From NCBI GenBank assembly GCA_964570625.1, contig CAZMYW010000007.1:62001-126000 (forward strand): DNA of 64,000 nt. Direction: 5' to 3'. Below are positions 1 through 7,876 of this stretch, piece by piece (the stretch's first letter is position 1; every line of letters begins with the position of its first letter). The translations under genes were made by a program, and so were the position numbers. A model generated the notes under the pieces. That model saw only the letters and a program-made list of their open reading frames with translations. It did no database searches and had not been told where the DNA came from. This DNA is from JBFLXB01 sp964570625 (lineage in GTDB: Bacteria; Nitrospirota; Nitrospiria; 2-01-FULL-66-17).

Positions 1-361
1 AGGCCGCGTCGCCGGTGGCGATCCGTAAGTCGCGCCCGCTCGCGAGCGCGGTCACGGCGATGGCCGCGACCAACCCCGTCGCGATCGCAGGCAGCGCGCC
101 CGTCCCCGCGTGCTGGAGCGACACGATCGCGATCAAGCCCGCGCCGCCGAGCACGCCTACTGCGAACACCGGCAGTCGACCGCCGCCCCACGCGCCTCGT
201 TCGCCGGGCGGGAGCGCCATCGCGTACAACTCCATCTGGGACAGAACCGCCACGAGGCCGATCAGGATCGCGAACAGCCACGCCGGGGACCAGATCACCG
301 CTCCGTACAGAAGCGGGAGAGCGACGAGGGCGGTCACGACCCGCCCGGCGTGTTCCCTCAC
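1..361 (-). CDS. cdsA: Phosphatidate cytidylyltransferase (CdsA), N-terminal part, cut by window edge
   Basis: Reading leftward from a GTG at 359-361, about 120 residues can be translated before the window ends. The GTG overlaps the uppS stop codon (GTGA), the usual coupled arrangement of uppS and cdsA. The peptide is strongly hydrophobic with several membrane segments (for example LPLLYGAVIW and WLFAILIGLVAVL), as expected for the N-terminal half of this integral membrane enzyme, which makes CDP-diacylglycerol from phosphatidic acid and CTP. The C-terminal signature lies outside the window, so the name rests on hydrophobicity and on the uppS neighbour. The gene is incomplete only because of the window boundary. 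Confidence 0.75.
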   Translation of the reverse strand, partial: MREHAGRVVTALVALPLLYGAVIWSPAWLFAILIGLVAVLSQMELYAMALPPGERGAWGGGRLPVFAVGVLGGAGLIAIVSLQHAGTGALPAIATGLVAAIAVTALASGRDLRIATGDAA

Positions 362-1146
362 CCGGTGCTCCCCTGAAGTTGCTCGCCGGTGCGACCGAAT
401 CGCCGCTCGCGGCTCTGGTAATCCAAAAACGCCAACAACAGATCGCGGCGGCGGAAATCGGGCCACAACGTCTTGGTGAAATAGAGTTCGGCGTACGCCA
501 TTTGCCACAATAAAAAATTGCTGACGCGATACTCGCCGCTGGTGCGGATGACCAGGTCGGGGTCCTGCGCGTCTCGGGTATCGAGATACCGCGCGAAGGT
601 CTGCTCGTCGATCGCCGCGGGGTCGAGCGCTCCGCTTCGAGCGTCCGCCACCATCCGGCGCGCGGCGTCCACGATTTCGCTGCGGCCGCTGTAGCTGAGC
701 GCCAACGTCAGCGTCATTTCGCTGCACCCGGCGGTTTCGTGTTCGACCCGGCGGATCCAGTCCACCACGCTGACGGGCAATCGTTCGATCCGACCGATCG
801 TTCGGAACCGGATGTCCCGCTCCAGGAGCGTGGAAAGCTCCCGCTGCAGGTAGAGCTCCAAGAGCAACATCAGTTCCCGCACTTCGAAGGTCGGTCGGCG
901 CCAGTTTTCAGCGGAAAACGCGTAAATCGTGAGCCCGGATACCCCGAGTTCGCGGCACGCGGTCACGGTCTCTTGTACGGATTTGATCCCTTCCCGGTGC
1001 CCCGCGACGCGCGGCAGCTTCCGGACCGCCGCCCACCGGCCGTTGCCGTCCATAATAATGGCCACGTGCCGGGGCAGGGGTCCCTGTAACACCCGTGACT
1101 GCAGTTCTTCGTCGGATTCGTGCCCGACAACCGAGGTGGGCATCAT
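358..1146 (-). CDS. uppS: Isoprenyl transferase (undecaprenyl diphosphate synthase)
   Basis: A 262-residue cis-prenyltransferase that makes the C55 lipid carrier for cell-wall synthesis from FPP and IPP. The signature HVAIIMDGNGRWA near residues 27-39 holds the catalytic Asp and the diphosphate-binding segment, and the C-terminal part carries the conserved DLVIRTSGEYRVSNFLLWQ-type region. An open frame continues about 100 codons upstream, but the ATG at 1146 gives the normal family length and follows a good promoter (-35 at 1203-1208, -10 at 1180-1185), which leaves a leader of about 27 nt. Its stop overlaps the cdsA start by 4 bp. Function is secure; the exact start is moderately sure because no strong ribosome site is visible. 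Confidence 0.95.
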   Translation of the reverse strand: MMPTSVVGHESDEELQSRVLQGPLPRHVAIIMDGNGRWAAVRKLPRVAGHREGIKSVQETVTACRELGVSGLTIYAFSAENWRRPTFEVRELMLLLELYLQRELSTLLERDIRFRTIGRIERLPVSVVDWIRRVEHETAGCSEMTLTLALSYSGRSEIVDAARRMVADARSGALDPAAIDEQTFARYLDTRDAQDPDLVIRTSGEYRVSNFLLWQMAYAELYFTKTLWPDFRRRDLLLAFLDYQSRERRFGRTGEQLQGSTG

Positions 1147-1179
1147 CGTCAGTCGGACATCCTGGGCATGAGCAGCGGT

Positions 1180-1236
1180 AGTGTAACGTGCGTCCAAAGT
1201 GAAGTCAATTGACACGCCGCGACCGGGCGCTATACT
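1180..1236. promoter_or_regulatory. Divergent sigma70-type promoters sharing the -35 region
   Basis: On the minus strand TTGACT (complement of 1203-1208) is followed by a 17-bp spacer and TACACT (complement of 1180-1185), driving uppS. On the plus strand TTGACA (1209-1214) is followed by 16 bp and TATACT (1231-1236), driving the small reading frame at 1271. The two -35 boxes abut inside the palindrome GTCAATTGAC, so polymerase probably cannot occupy both promoters at once. Confidence 0.7.
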
Positions 1237-1270
1237 CTGCCCCACAGCTTTCACCGCGTCGGGGTGTTCC

Positions 1271-1384
1271 ATGAAGACGATCGATTCTTTTCGTGAGCCG
1301 GCTCCTCCCAGCGTTGAGCGTGGATTGGGATTCGTCATCCTCGCGCTCAGCCTCGTCGGCCTGCTGATCAACTTCCTCCAGTAA
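1271..1384 (+). CDS. Putative 37-residue single-pass membrane peptide
   Basis: A short frame, ATG at 1271 to TAA at 1384, encodes 37 residues: a charged N-terminal half of about 18 residues and one C-terminal membrane helix (FVILALSLVGLLINF). It is supported by a near-consensus promoter at 1209-1236 with a predicted transcript start near 1243, and by GGGGTG about 6 nt before the ATG. An inverted repeat follows at 1421-1444 but has no T tract. No family is recognised. It could be a regulatory or envelope-stress microprotein, or the promoter could serve a non-coding RNA. An in-frame extension upstream to 1199 would start before the promoter and is unlikely. Confidence 0.45.
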   Translation: MKTIDSFREPAPPSVERGLGFVILALSLVGLLINFLQ

Positions 1385-1478
1385 TCCGAACCACTCACCC
1401 GTTCCTCCACCAAGAGTGATGCCGTCACGGGTGTAACCCGTGGCACCTCACCTTACACGGCTTATCTTGCACGGCACG

Positions 1479-1507
1479 TTGCATGCGCGAACTCGACAGG
1501 GTAGAAT
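1479..1507 (+). promoter_or_regulatory. Sigma70-type promoter of the sppA-znu operon
   Basis: TTGCAT (1479-1484), a 17-bp spacer and TAGAAT (1502-1507) place a transcript start near 1514, 18 nt before the sppA ATG. The five genes that follow overlap or lie close together, so this is probably the main promoter for the whole run to 5506. Confidence 0.65.
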
Positions 1508-1531
1508 GCCGCTCCGGTTTCGAGGCTCGAC

Positions 1532-2470
1532 ATGCGCCGCTGGATTGCAACGACCGTTGGTCTCCTGGCAAGCGTGGTGTTCAGCGCCTGCATCACCGTC
1601 AACCTCCCGTCCGGCCCGCAGCCGTTCAAAGAAACCCGCCTGAGCGGCGCGGGCAAGGACAAGCTGCTCCTGATCGAAATCTCGGGATTCCTGTCGGGGC
1701 AACGACGCGGCAACGCGCTGCTCGGAGAGAGCCAGCCGAGCCTCGTGTCCGAGGTCGCGGAGATCGTCCGTAAAGCCGAACGAGATCGACGGATCAAGGG
1801 CGTCATCCTCCGCATCAACAGTCCCGGCGGCACGGTCACCGCGTCGGACACTATCTATCACGAGCTGCTCGCCTACAAGCAGCGGGCGAAGATCCCGATG
1901 GTCGCACAGATCCTCGATCTCGGCACGTCCGGCGCGTACTACCTCGCGCAGGCCGCGGACCGGATCGTGGCTCAGCCCACCACCGTGACGGGCAGCATCG
2001 GCGTCATCATGGTCAGACCGTCGGTCGCCGGACTGCTCGGCAAGATCGGAGTAGAGACGGCGGAGATCACCTCCGGTCCGCACAAGGCCATGGGCTCGCC
2101 ATTCAGCCCGCTGGGCGACGACGAGCGGGCGTTGTTTCAGTCCGTCATTAACGACCTCTACCGGCACTTCGTGGACGCCGTCACCGCAGGTCGGCCCTCA
2201 CTTTCGCGCGATCGGGTCCTCGAGCTCGCGGACGGCCGCATCTACACCGCCGAGCAGGCGAAAACGGTTGGGCTCGTCGATGACCTTGGGTACCTGGACG
2301 ACGCCATCGCCGCGTTGCGCGAGACCGCGGGGCTCTCGTCGGCCACCGTAGTGACCTACACCAGACCCGGCGACTACCGGGGTAGCCTCTACGCCGCACC
2401 AGTGGTCAACATCGCCTTCGATCTCTGGCCCGCCGGACAACCGGGGTTTCTCTATCTGTGGCAACCGTAG
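1532..2470 (+). CDS. sppA: SppA-type signal peptide peptidase (S49), predicted lipoprotein
   Basis: A 312-residue S49-family serine protease that would degrade cleaved signal peptides at the membrane. The N-terminus is a lipoprotein signal (basic MRR, hydrophobic core, VFSAC with Cys20). The catalytic pair is visible: Ser133 in DLGTSGAYY and Lys185 in GPHKAMGSP, with the preceding INSPGG and GSIGVI segments typical of the fold. This is the short, single-domain form. It starts an operon whose next frame overlaps it by 13 bp. Lipid anchoring is unusual compared with the classical membrane-spanning SppA, but the lipobox is clear. A homologous SohB-like role cannot be excluded. Confidence 0.9.
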   Translation: MRRWIATTVGLLASVVFSACITVNLPSGPQPFKETRLSGAGKDKLLLIEISGFLSGQRRGNALLGESQPSLVSEVAEIVRKAERDRRIKGVILRINSPGGTVTASDTIYHELLAYKQRAKIPMVAQILDLGTSGAYYLAQAADRIVAQPTTVTGSIGVIMVRPSVAGLLGKIGVETAEITSGPHKAMGSPFSPLGDDERALFQSVINDLYRHFVDAVTAGRPSLSRDRVLELADGRIYTAEQAKTVGLVDDLGYLDDAIAALRETAGLSSATVVTYTRPGDYRGSLYAAPVVNIAFDLWPAGQPGFLYLWQP

Positions 2471-2934
2471 AGGAACATCTCCCGGAACAGAGCGGGCGGC
2501 AGGACCCACCGGCCGCCCCGCCCAACCGACGACCGTGGGTATGGGCCGGCCTGGCCGCGGCAACGGCGCTGGCGATCTGGATATACACCCTGGTGTCCGA
2601 GCCGACATTGGTCGGCACGTGGTCCAATCGCGCCACGGACAATCCGGTCGCGTTCACCTTCAACGACGACGGGTCCGGTTCCATGACCATCGGCGCAGCG
2701 CAGTTGCCGTACCAGTATCGCTTTGACCAGACTCGCAACCCCGCGTGGCTCGATCTCGACGCCACCGCCGAAGGCCGGTCCGTCTCCATCCGCGCCATCG
2801 CGGAGTTCGCCCGAAGGGACAAGCTCAAGATCCGCATGCCGCATACCCGCGCGTTGGACATCCGGCCGAGTGTTTTTGAAGAAAACGACTTGGAGAACAC
2901 GATTCTTTTGACGCGCATCACGCCCCCCTCGTGA
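2458..2934 (+). CDS. Uncharacterised membrane-anchored protein
   Basis: A 158-residue protein with a GTG start at 2458, overlapping the end of sppA by 13 bp. Residues about 25-45 (PWVWAGLAAATALAIWIYTL) form one membrane helix. The rest, beginning GTWSNRATDN, looks like a small soluble beta-rich domain on the outer side, somewhat like lipocalin-type or META-like small domains, but no family is assigned. Its stop overlaps the start of the znuA-like gene by 4 bp (GTGA), so it is translated together with the protease and the transporter. Function unknown. Confidence 0.75.
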   Translation: MATVEEHLPEQSGRQDPPAAPPNRRPWVWAGLAAATALAIWIYTLVSEPTLVGTWSNRATDNPVAFTFNDDGSGSMTIGAAQLPYQYRFDQTRNPAWLDLDATAEGRSVSIRAIAEFARRDKLKIRMPHTRALDIRPSVFEENDLENTILLTRITPPS

Positions 2935-3857
2935 GAAGCGCCGCGTCCCGGTCTCTGGCTCTGGGAGTCCTGGCCGCCCTGATGCTCGTCGGGGGAAGCG
3001 CGGCCGCCGAACCGCTGCCGGTCGTCGCCACGCTGCCCGTCCTCGCGGACTTCGTACGGGCCGTCGGAGGCGACGCCGTCAGCGTGAAAAGCCTGATCAC
3101 CGGCCTCGAGAGCGAACACACGTATACGCCGAAACCGAGCGACGTCGAGGCGGTTCGTCAGGCAGCGGTGCTGGTCAAAGTCGGCCTGGGCCTGGAGGTG
3201 TGGGTCAACGGATTGGTCAACAACGCCGAGAACCCCCGGCTGATCGTGGTGGACACCTCCCGGGGCATCGCGCTGATGCGGGGAGAAGACCCTCACGACC
3301 ACCAGGAAGACAAAGGCCAGTTGTCACGGGCCGAAGAGCGACGCAGCGGCGGGAACCCGCATGTCTGGCTGGACCCCGAAAACGCCCAGATCATGGTCCG
3401 TCACATCACGGACGGTCTGATCAAAGCCGACCCCAGCCGCCGCAAGATCTACCTCGCGAATCAAGCGGCATACCTGAAACAGCTCGACGAGCTGGAGCGA
3501 ACCCTGGTCGCGCGGTTCACGTCGATCTCGAACCGCAAGATCGTCACCCACCACGCCGCGTGGCCCTATTTTGCCAGGCGGCTGGATCTGCGTATCCGCG
3601 GTGAAATTTTCACGCAGATCGGATCCGAGCCGTCCGCCAAGCGGCTCGCAGATCTGGTCCGGTTGATCAAGAAGGAACGGATCAAGGTGATCGTGTCCGA
3701 GCCACAACTCTCGCCCAAAATTCCCGAGGCGTTGGCGCAGGAAACCGGCGCCAAGGTGGTGGTGCTCACGCCACTGCCGGGCGCCCTACCGGGCACCGAC
3801 GATTATCTGGCGATGATGCGGTACAATGCGGCCACGCTCCTGGAGGCCCTGCGGTGA
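2931..3857 (+). CDS. znuA: Zinc/manganese ABC transporter substrate-binding protein (copy 1)
   Basis: A 308-residue cluster A-I periplasmic binding protein. A signal peptide ends near residue 26 (GGSAAAEP). Metal-ligand candidates are the His of ESEHTYTP, the His in NPHVWLDPE, the His of THHAAWPYF and the late Asp in PGTDDYL, matching the 3 His plus carboxylate plan of ZnuA/TroA. A His-rich charged loop (DPHDHQED) near residue 123 is typical of zinc-type members. The start is a GTG overlapping the previous stop, and the end overlaps the ATPase gene. Zinc is more likely than manganese because of the loop, but this cannot be settled by reading. Confidence 0.92.
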   Translation: MRSAASRSLALGVLAALMLVGGSAAAEPLPVVATLPVLADFVRAVGGDAVSVKSLITGLESEHTYTPKPSDVEAVRQAAVLVKVGLGLEVWVNGLVNNAENPRLIVVDTSRGIALMRGEDPHDHQEDKGQLSRAEERRSGGNPHVWLDPENAQIMVRHITDGLIKADPSRRKIYLANQAAYLKQLDELERTLVARFTSISNRKIVTHHAAWPYFARRLDLRIRGEIFTQIGSEPSAKRLADLVRLIKKERIKVIVSEPQLSPKIPEALAQETGAKVVVLTPLPGALPGTDDYLAMMRYNAATLLEALR

Positions 3858-4642
3858 CGACCACGGACGTCATCACCTTCGACCACGCGACGATCTATTA
3901 TCGGGATCGGCTCGCCCTCGAAGAGATCACGGTCGGTATCCGCGCCGGAGAGTTCATCGGCCTGATCGGGCCCAATGGGTCAGGCAAAACGACATTTCTC
4001 AAGGCGATTCTCGGCTTGATCTTTCCGATCGCGGGTTCGGTCCGGGTGTTCGACTGTGCGTGTGATCGCCTGCGGTGTGAGCACCGCGCCCGCATCGGGT
4101 ACTTGCCGCAAAGCGACCATCTCGACCCCCAATTTCCGCTCACCGTGGCCGAAGCCGTGATGATGGGGCGCTACAGCACGATTGGATTGTTCCGCTACCC
4201 AGGGCGATCCGACCGCGCAATCGTGAACGACGCACTCGCGGCCGTGGACCTGCTGCCCCTGGCCCGCGCCGCCGTGGGTGAGTTGTCGGGCGGACAGCAG
4301 CAGCGCGTCATGATCGCGCGCGCGCTCGCGCAGCGGCCCGACATCCTGCTCCTCGACGAACCCACCACCGGAATCGACGCGCCGACCCAACACGCCATCA
4401 TGCAATTGATCACCAAACTGCATCGCGACCTTCGGCTGACGATCCTGTTCGTGACCCACGACATCAACCTCATCAGCGGCGTGGCTGATCGACTGCTGCT
4501 GCTCAAGACGCGCCTGTTCGCCGCCGGCCCGCCGGCCCAGGTGCTCCGCCGCGAAACACTGGCTCAGGTCTACGGGAAAGAAATCGTGGTCACCGACCAC
4601 GGCGCAGCGCCCTACGTGATCGTGGGGGATCATCATGCGTGA
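3854..4642 (+). CDS. znuC: Zinc/manganese ABC transporter ATP-binding protein
   Basis: A 262-residue ATPase with Walker A GPNGSGKT, the signature LSGGQQQR, Walker B ILLLDEP and the switch His in FVTHDIN. It is the only ATPase of this transporter class in the window, although three binding proteins and two permeases are present, so it may energise more than one system. It starts with GTG overlapping the znuA stop by 4 bp. Between it and the permease gene lies a 31-bp palindrome. Confidence 0.93.
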   Translation: MTTTDVITFDHATIYYRDRLALEEITVGIRAGEFIGLIGPNGSGKTTFLKAILGLIFPIAGSVRVFDCACDRLRCEHRARIGYLPQSDHLDPQFPLTVAEAVMMGRYSTIGLFRYPGRSDRAIVNDALAAVDLLPLARAAVGELSGGQQQRVMIARALAQRPDILLLDEPTTGIDAPTQHAIMQLITKLHRDLRLTILFVTHDINLISGVADRLLLLKTRLFAAGPPAQVLRRETLAQVYGKEIVVTDHGAAPYVIVGDHHA

Positions 4643-4651
4643 GGAGCACTT

Positions 4652-4682
4652 TATAGGACCTATACGTCGTATAGGTCCTATA
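4652..4682. repeat. Perfect 31-bp inverted repeat ending on the znuB start codon
   Basis: Arms TATAGGACCTATACG (4652-4666) and its exact complement (4668-4682) are separated by a single T. Each arm contains a 13-bp near-palindrome, TATAGG-N-CCTATA. The right arm ends on the A of the znuB ATG, so the ribosome-binding region lies inside the structure. It could be an operator, an RNA hairpin limiting znuB translation, or a small dispersed palindrome inserted in the operon. Confidence 0.8.
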
Positions 4683-5506
4683 TGACCTATGAACTGCTCT
4701 CTTTAGGTTTCATGCAACGCGCCCTGCTCGCGTCGATGATCATCGGCGCGTTGTGCGCGGTCATTGGCGTCTTCGTGGTCCTGCGCGGCCTGTCGTTCAT
4801 CGGTGCGGGAACCTCCCACGCGGCGTTCGCGGGCGTGACGTTCGGATATCTGACCGGGGTGTCTCCGCTCGCCATGGCGGTCGCGTTTGGGCTGGGCACG
4901 GTGTGGATCGTCCACGCGCTGTATCAGCGCGGGATCATGAAACTCGACGTCTCCATCGGTATTTTTTACACCTTCACCATGGCGCTCGCCATCTTGTTCC
5001 TCGGCCTCATGGGCACCTACAACGCCGAGGTCTACGGCTTTTTATTCGGCAGCGTACTCTCCGTCACGAACGGGGACCTGGTGGTGATGGGGTGGTTGGC
5101 GGGCGGCGTGCTGGCGCTCGTGGCGCTGTTCTACAAGGAACTCCACTTCATTACGTTCGATCCGGATATGGCGGAAGCCACCGGGATCGCCTCCAAGCGC
5201 CTCTTTTTCCTGCTCTTGAACCTGATCGCGCTGACCGTCGTGGTCTCGCTCAAGACCGTGGGGGCCCTGTTGGTCTTTGCCATGATCGTCATCCCGGCCG
5301 CTGCAGCGTATCAGCTCGGACGGACGATGTTGGGCATGATGGCGTACGCGGTGGCGCTCGGCGTGGGCTCGGCCGTGGGCGGTGTACTCATTTCGTATCG
5401 CTTCGACGTGCCATCGGGCGCCGCCATCGTCCTCCTGGCCACCGCGTTGTTCTTCGTCGCCGCCGCGTATTCACCGAAACGCCGCCGGCTGCGGACGTCG
5501 CGGTAG
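4682..5506 (+). CDS. znuB: Zinc/manganese ABC transporter permease (copy 1)
   Basis: A 274-residue ABC-3 family permease with about eight hydrophobic segments. The family pattern is visible in the GAGTSHAAFAGV region near residue 44, in the TFDPDMAEATGI coupling segment and in the GALLVFAMIVIPAAAA segment. With the binding protein and ATPase upstream it completes a ZnuABC/MntABC-type importer. The ATG at 4682 is fixed by the N-terminal alignment (MTYELLSLGFMQRALLAS), yet it has no ordinary ribosome site: the positions where one would lie are filled by the 31-bp palindrome, so translation may depend on coupling or on melting of that hairpin. Confidence 0.92.
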   Translation: MTYELLSLGFMQRALLASMIIGALCAVIGVFVVLRGLSFIGAGTSHAAFAGVTFGYLTGVSPLAMAVAFGLGTVWIVHALYQRGIMKLDVSIGIFYTFTMALAILFLGLMGTYNAEVYGFLFGSVLSVTNGDLVVMGWLAGGVLALVALFYKELHFITFDPDMAEATGIASKRLFFLLLNLIALTVVVSLKTVGALLVFAMIVIPAAAAYQLGRTMLGMMAYAVALGVGSAVGGVLISYRFDVPSGAAIVLLATALFFVAAAYSPKRRRLRTSR

Positions 5507-5580
5507 AGCCGGGAGAGAGTGTAGCCAGACAGCCCTATCCGGCAAGGTTTCAGCCCCTCGGTCCGGAATGTCCAAAACCG

Positions 5581-5609
5581 TTGCATTCACCGGCCTGGAA
5601 GACTATAAT
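5581..5609 (+). promoter_or_regulatory. Sigma70-type promoter of the USP/PCP_red gene
   Basis: TTGCAT (5581-5586), a 17-bp spacer and a perfect TATAAT (5604-5609) predict a transcript start near 5616 and an 85-nt leader. The good match suggests strong expression of the following gene. Confidence 0.7.
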
Positions 5610-5700
5610 GAGCCGTTTTTTGAACGCCGCCTTGACTCGTCCGACACTTCACCTACCCGATACGGTGTGCTTGAGGCAGGCGTCATAGAGGAGAACCCTG

Positions 5701-7740
5701 ATGTACAAAACGATTTACGTCCCGGTCGATAACTCGGATCACTCCAACCGCGCGATCGAACTCGCCGTCAAATTGGCTCAGCAGTTCGGAGCCACCGTGG
5801 TCGGCAGCCACGCCTACGCCGCGAAAATGCACGACAAGAGGTTCAAACAGATGGAGGCCGGGCTGCCCGAGGAGTATCACGATGAGAAGGAACTCGAGCG
5901 CCAGCGCCGCATCCACGACTCACTCATCACACGGGGCTTGGAGATCATCACCGACTGCTATTTGGACGTGGTCGATCAGCAGTGCAAAAGCGCGAACGTG
6001 GGATTTGAGCGCCGCTTCCTGGAGGGAAAAAACTTCCAGGTGCTGGTCGACGACATCAAGACCCATAAGTACGATCTGGTGATCATGGGCGCCCTGGGCG
6101 TGGGCGCGGTCCGCGACAGCGTGATCGGCAGCGTGACGGAACGCACGGTGCGTCGCGTGCACGGCTCGGACTTTTTCCTCGTCAAGAATCCCAAATCGAT
6201 CGAGCCGGACGGCCCGATCGTGTGCGCCCTGGATGGCAGCGGCCACTCCTACGGCGGGTTGATGACCGCGTTGGCGTTGGGCAAGGCATTCAACGTGCCG
6301 GTGGAGGCCATTTCCGCGTTCGACCCCTACTTTCACTACGCGATGTTCAACAGCATCGCGGACGTACTCTCCGAAGAAGCCGGCAAGGTCTTCCGCTTCA
6401 AGGAACAAGAGAAGCTGCACGAAGAAATCATCGACTCCGGGTTGGCCAAGATTTACCAGGCGCACTTGGACATCGGAAAGCAGATCGCGCAGACGGAAGG
6501 CATGGAGCTGAAAACCACCTTGCTCGACGGCAAGGCGTTCGAACGCTGTATGCAATACGTCAAAAAGAGCAAGCCCTGGCTGCTCATCATGGGCCGTATC
6601 GGCGTGCATTCCGACGACACCATGGACATCGGCAGCAATTCCGAAAACCTGATGCGCCTCGCAGGCTGCAACATCTTGATCTCCAATCGCACCTTCGTCC
6701 CGCCGATCGACACCATGGCGCAGTATACCGTCGCGTGGACCGAGGAAGCGGCCAAACGCATGGAGAAGGTCCCGGTGTTTGCGCGCGGCGTGGCTCGCAC
6801 CGCGATCTACCGGTACGCGATCGAAAAGGGCCACACCATTGTCTCCAACGAAGTGGTGGACGCGGCGATGGGGCACCTGCTCCCGCCCGAAGCCGTGGCC
6901 GCCATGAAGGGACTGGGCAAAACCTTGGACGCGGCCGGGGTCGACCGCAACAAGATGGAAGCCAGCGACGACGTGGTCAAAGACTTGATGGGCGCCCAGA
7001 GCGCGCAGATCATGGGGCTCATGGGCGATACCGCCGCGGCCAGCGCGGGGCAGAATATCCTCAACTATGAAGAACGCCGAGAGCTCGACTACTGGGTGTG
7101 CAGCGACTGCGGGTACCTGGCGAAAGGCAGCCAGCCGGTCAAGTGCCCGATCTGCCCGGCGGACGGCGCCAAGTTCAAACTGATCGATAAATCGATCATC
7201 GTCGCCGCGGCCAAGGCCGAAGGCAACATTGAGGTCGAGATCGCGTACGACGACGTGGTCATCCAGTGGACCGCGGAGGCCAAAGAGCGATTGAAGGCCG
7301 TGCCGTCCGGGTACATGCGCCGGCGCGCCAAGGCGATCATCGACAAGTCCGCGCGCAAGATGGGACTCAAAACCATCACCACCGAGTTTACCAGCAAGGT
7401 CATCATGGAATACGCCTCCGAGGTGAGTTGGAAGGACGAGTTGCTCGCCGGCGACGCGGAAGAGAAGCTCGCCGCCCCGCCCCCCGAGTTCGAGTGGACG
7501 CGCGACGCCACCCAGCGCATCGAGCGCGTGCCCCCAGGCTATATGCGCGACTGCACCAAGGGCATGGTCGAGACACACGCTCGCGAGCATGGCATACGCG
7601 CCATCACCCTGGAAGTCTGCAACGAAGGCATTGAGAAGGCCAAAGCGGCGATGGAAGAGGCGATGAAGAATCCTGCCAAGATGGAGGAGATTCTCTCGAA
7701 GTTTATGCCCAAGAAGGCCGAACCCGTCGCCCGTCCATGA
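5701..7740 (+). CDS. Tandem universal stress protein fused to PCP_red and rubredoxin-like domains
   Basis: A 679-residue soluble fusion. Residues about 1-155 and 160-320 are two universal-stress (UspA) domains; the first ends in the GSVTERTVRR nucleotide-loop pattern and the second has a degenerate equivalent. Residues about 341-395 are a PCP_red domain (WTEEAAKRM, then VPVFARGVAR). Cys467, Cys470, Cys482 and Cys485 form a rubredoxin-like knuckle pair (CSDCGY and CPIC). Two more PCP_red domains follow at about 521-575 and 597-650. PCP_red is otherwise known at the C-terminus of ChlB/BchB. The ATG follows GAGGAG with good spacing. The protein probably senses nucleotide or stress state and carries a redox metal site; substrate unknown. 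The radical SAM gene downstream ends in the same domain. Confidence 0.88.
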   Translation: MYKTIYVPVDNSDHSNRAIELAVKLAQQFGATVVGSHAYAAKMHDKRFKQMEAGLPEEYHDEKELERQRRIHDSLITRGLEIITDCYLDVVDQQCKSANVGFERRFLEGKNFQVLVDDIKTHKYDLVIMGALGVGAVRDSVIGSVTERTVRRVHGSDFFLVKNPKSIEPDGPIVCALDGSGHSYGGLMTALALGKAFNVPVEAISAFDPYFHYAMFNSIADVLSEEAGKVFRFKEQEKLHEEIIDSGLAKIYQAHLDIGKQIAQTEGMELKTTLLDGKAFERCMQYVKKSKPWLLIMGRIGVHSDDTMDIGSNSENLMRLAGCNILISNRTFVPPIDTMAQYTVAWTEEAAKRMEKVPVFARGVARTAIYRYAIEKGHTIVSNEVVDAAMGHLLPPEAVAAMKGLGKTLDAAGVDRNKMEASDDVVKDLMGAQSAQIMGLMGDTAAASAGQNILNYEERRELDYWVCSDCGYLAKGSQPVKCPICPADGAKFKLIDKSIIVAAAKAEGNIEVEIAYDDVVIQWTAEAKERLKAVPSGYMRRRAKAIIDKSARKMGLKTITTEFTSKVIMEYASEVSWKDELLAGDAEEKLAAPPPEFEWTRDATQRIERVPPGYMRDCTKGMVETHAREHGIRAITLEVCNEGIEKAKAAMEEAMKNPAKMEEILSKFMPKKAEPVARP

Positions 7741-7851
7741 AGAGCCATCTGCCGCGTTCTCGGGCGTTCGGCAATCCTCACGTACGGCCCAGTACGCTCC
7801 GGTTGCCTCACACCCTGCGGCCTTGCATCTGGCCCTTCCTGAACGGGCTCT
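7741..7851 (+). repeat. Stop-codon-abutting palindromic element, copy 1
   Basis: The element begins at the first base after the USP stop codon (7738-7740) with AGAGCC and ends with GGCTCT at 7851. It is the shortest and most divergent of five related copies in the window, sharing TCCTCACGTACG, AGTACGCTCCGG and CTTCCTGAACGGGCTC with the others, in the same orientation relative to the gene upstream. Confidence 0.75.
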
Positions 7852-7876
7852 ATCGCACGAAGAGGCGCTTCCGGTC

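Noticed and set aside
1421..1444. Terminator after the 37-residue peptide
   Set aside because: The inverted repeat CACGGGT-GTA-ACCCGTG has no T tract and no supporting context, so it was not listed as a terminator.
7823..7876. Upstream TTG start for the radical SAM protein
   Set aside because: It would begin inside the palindromic element. The GTG at 7877 has a ribosome site and matches the expected N-terminus.
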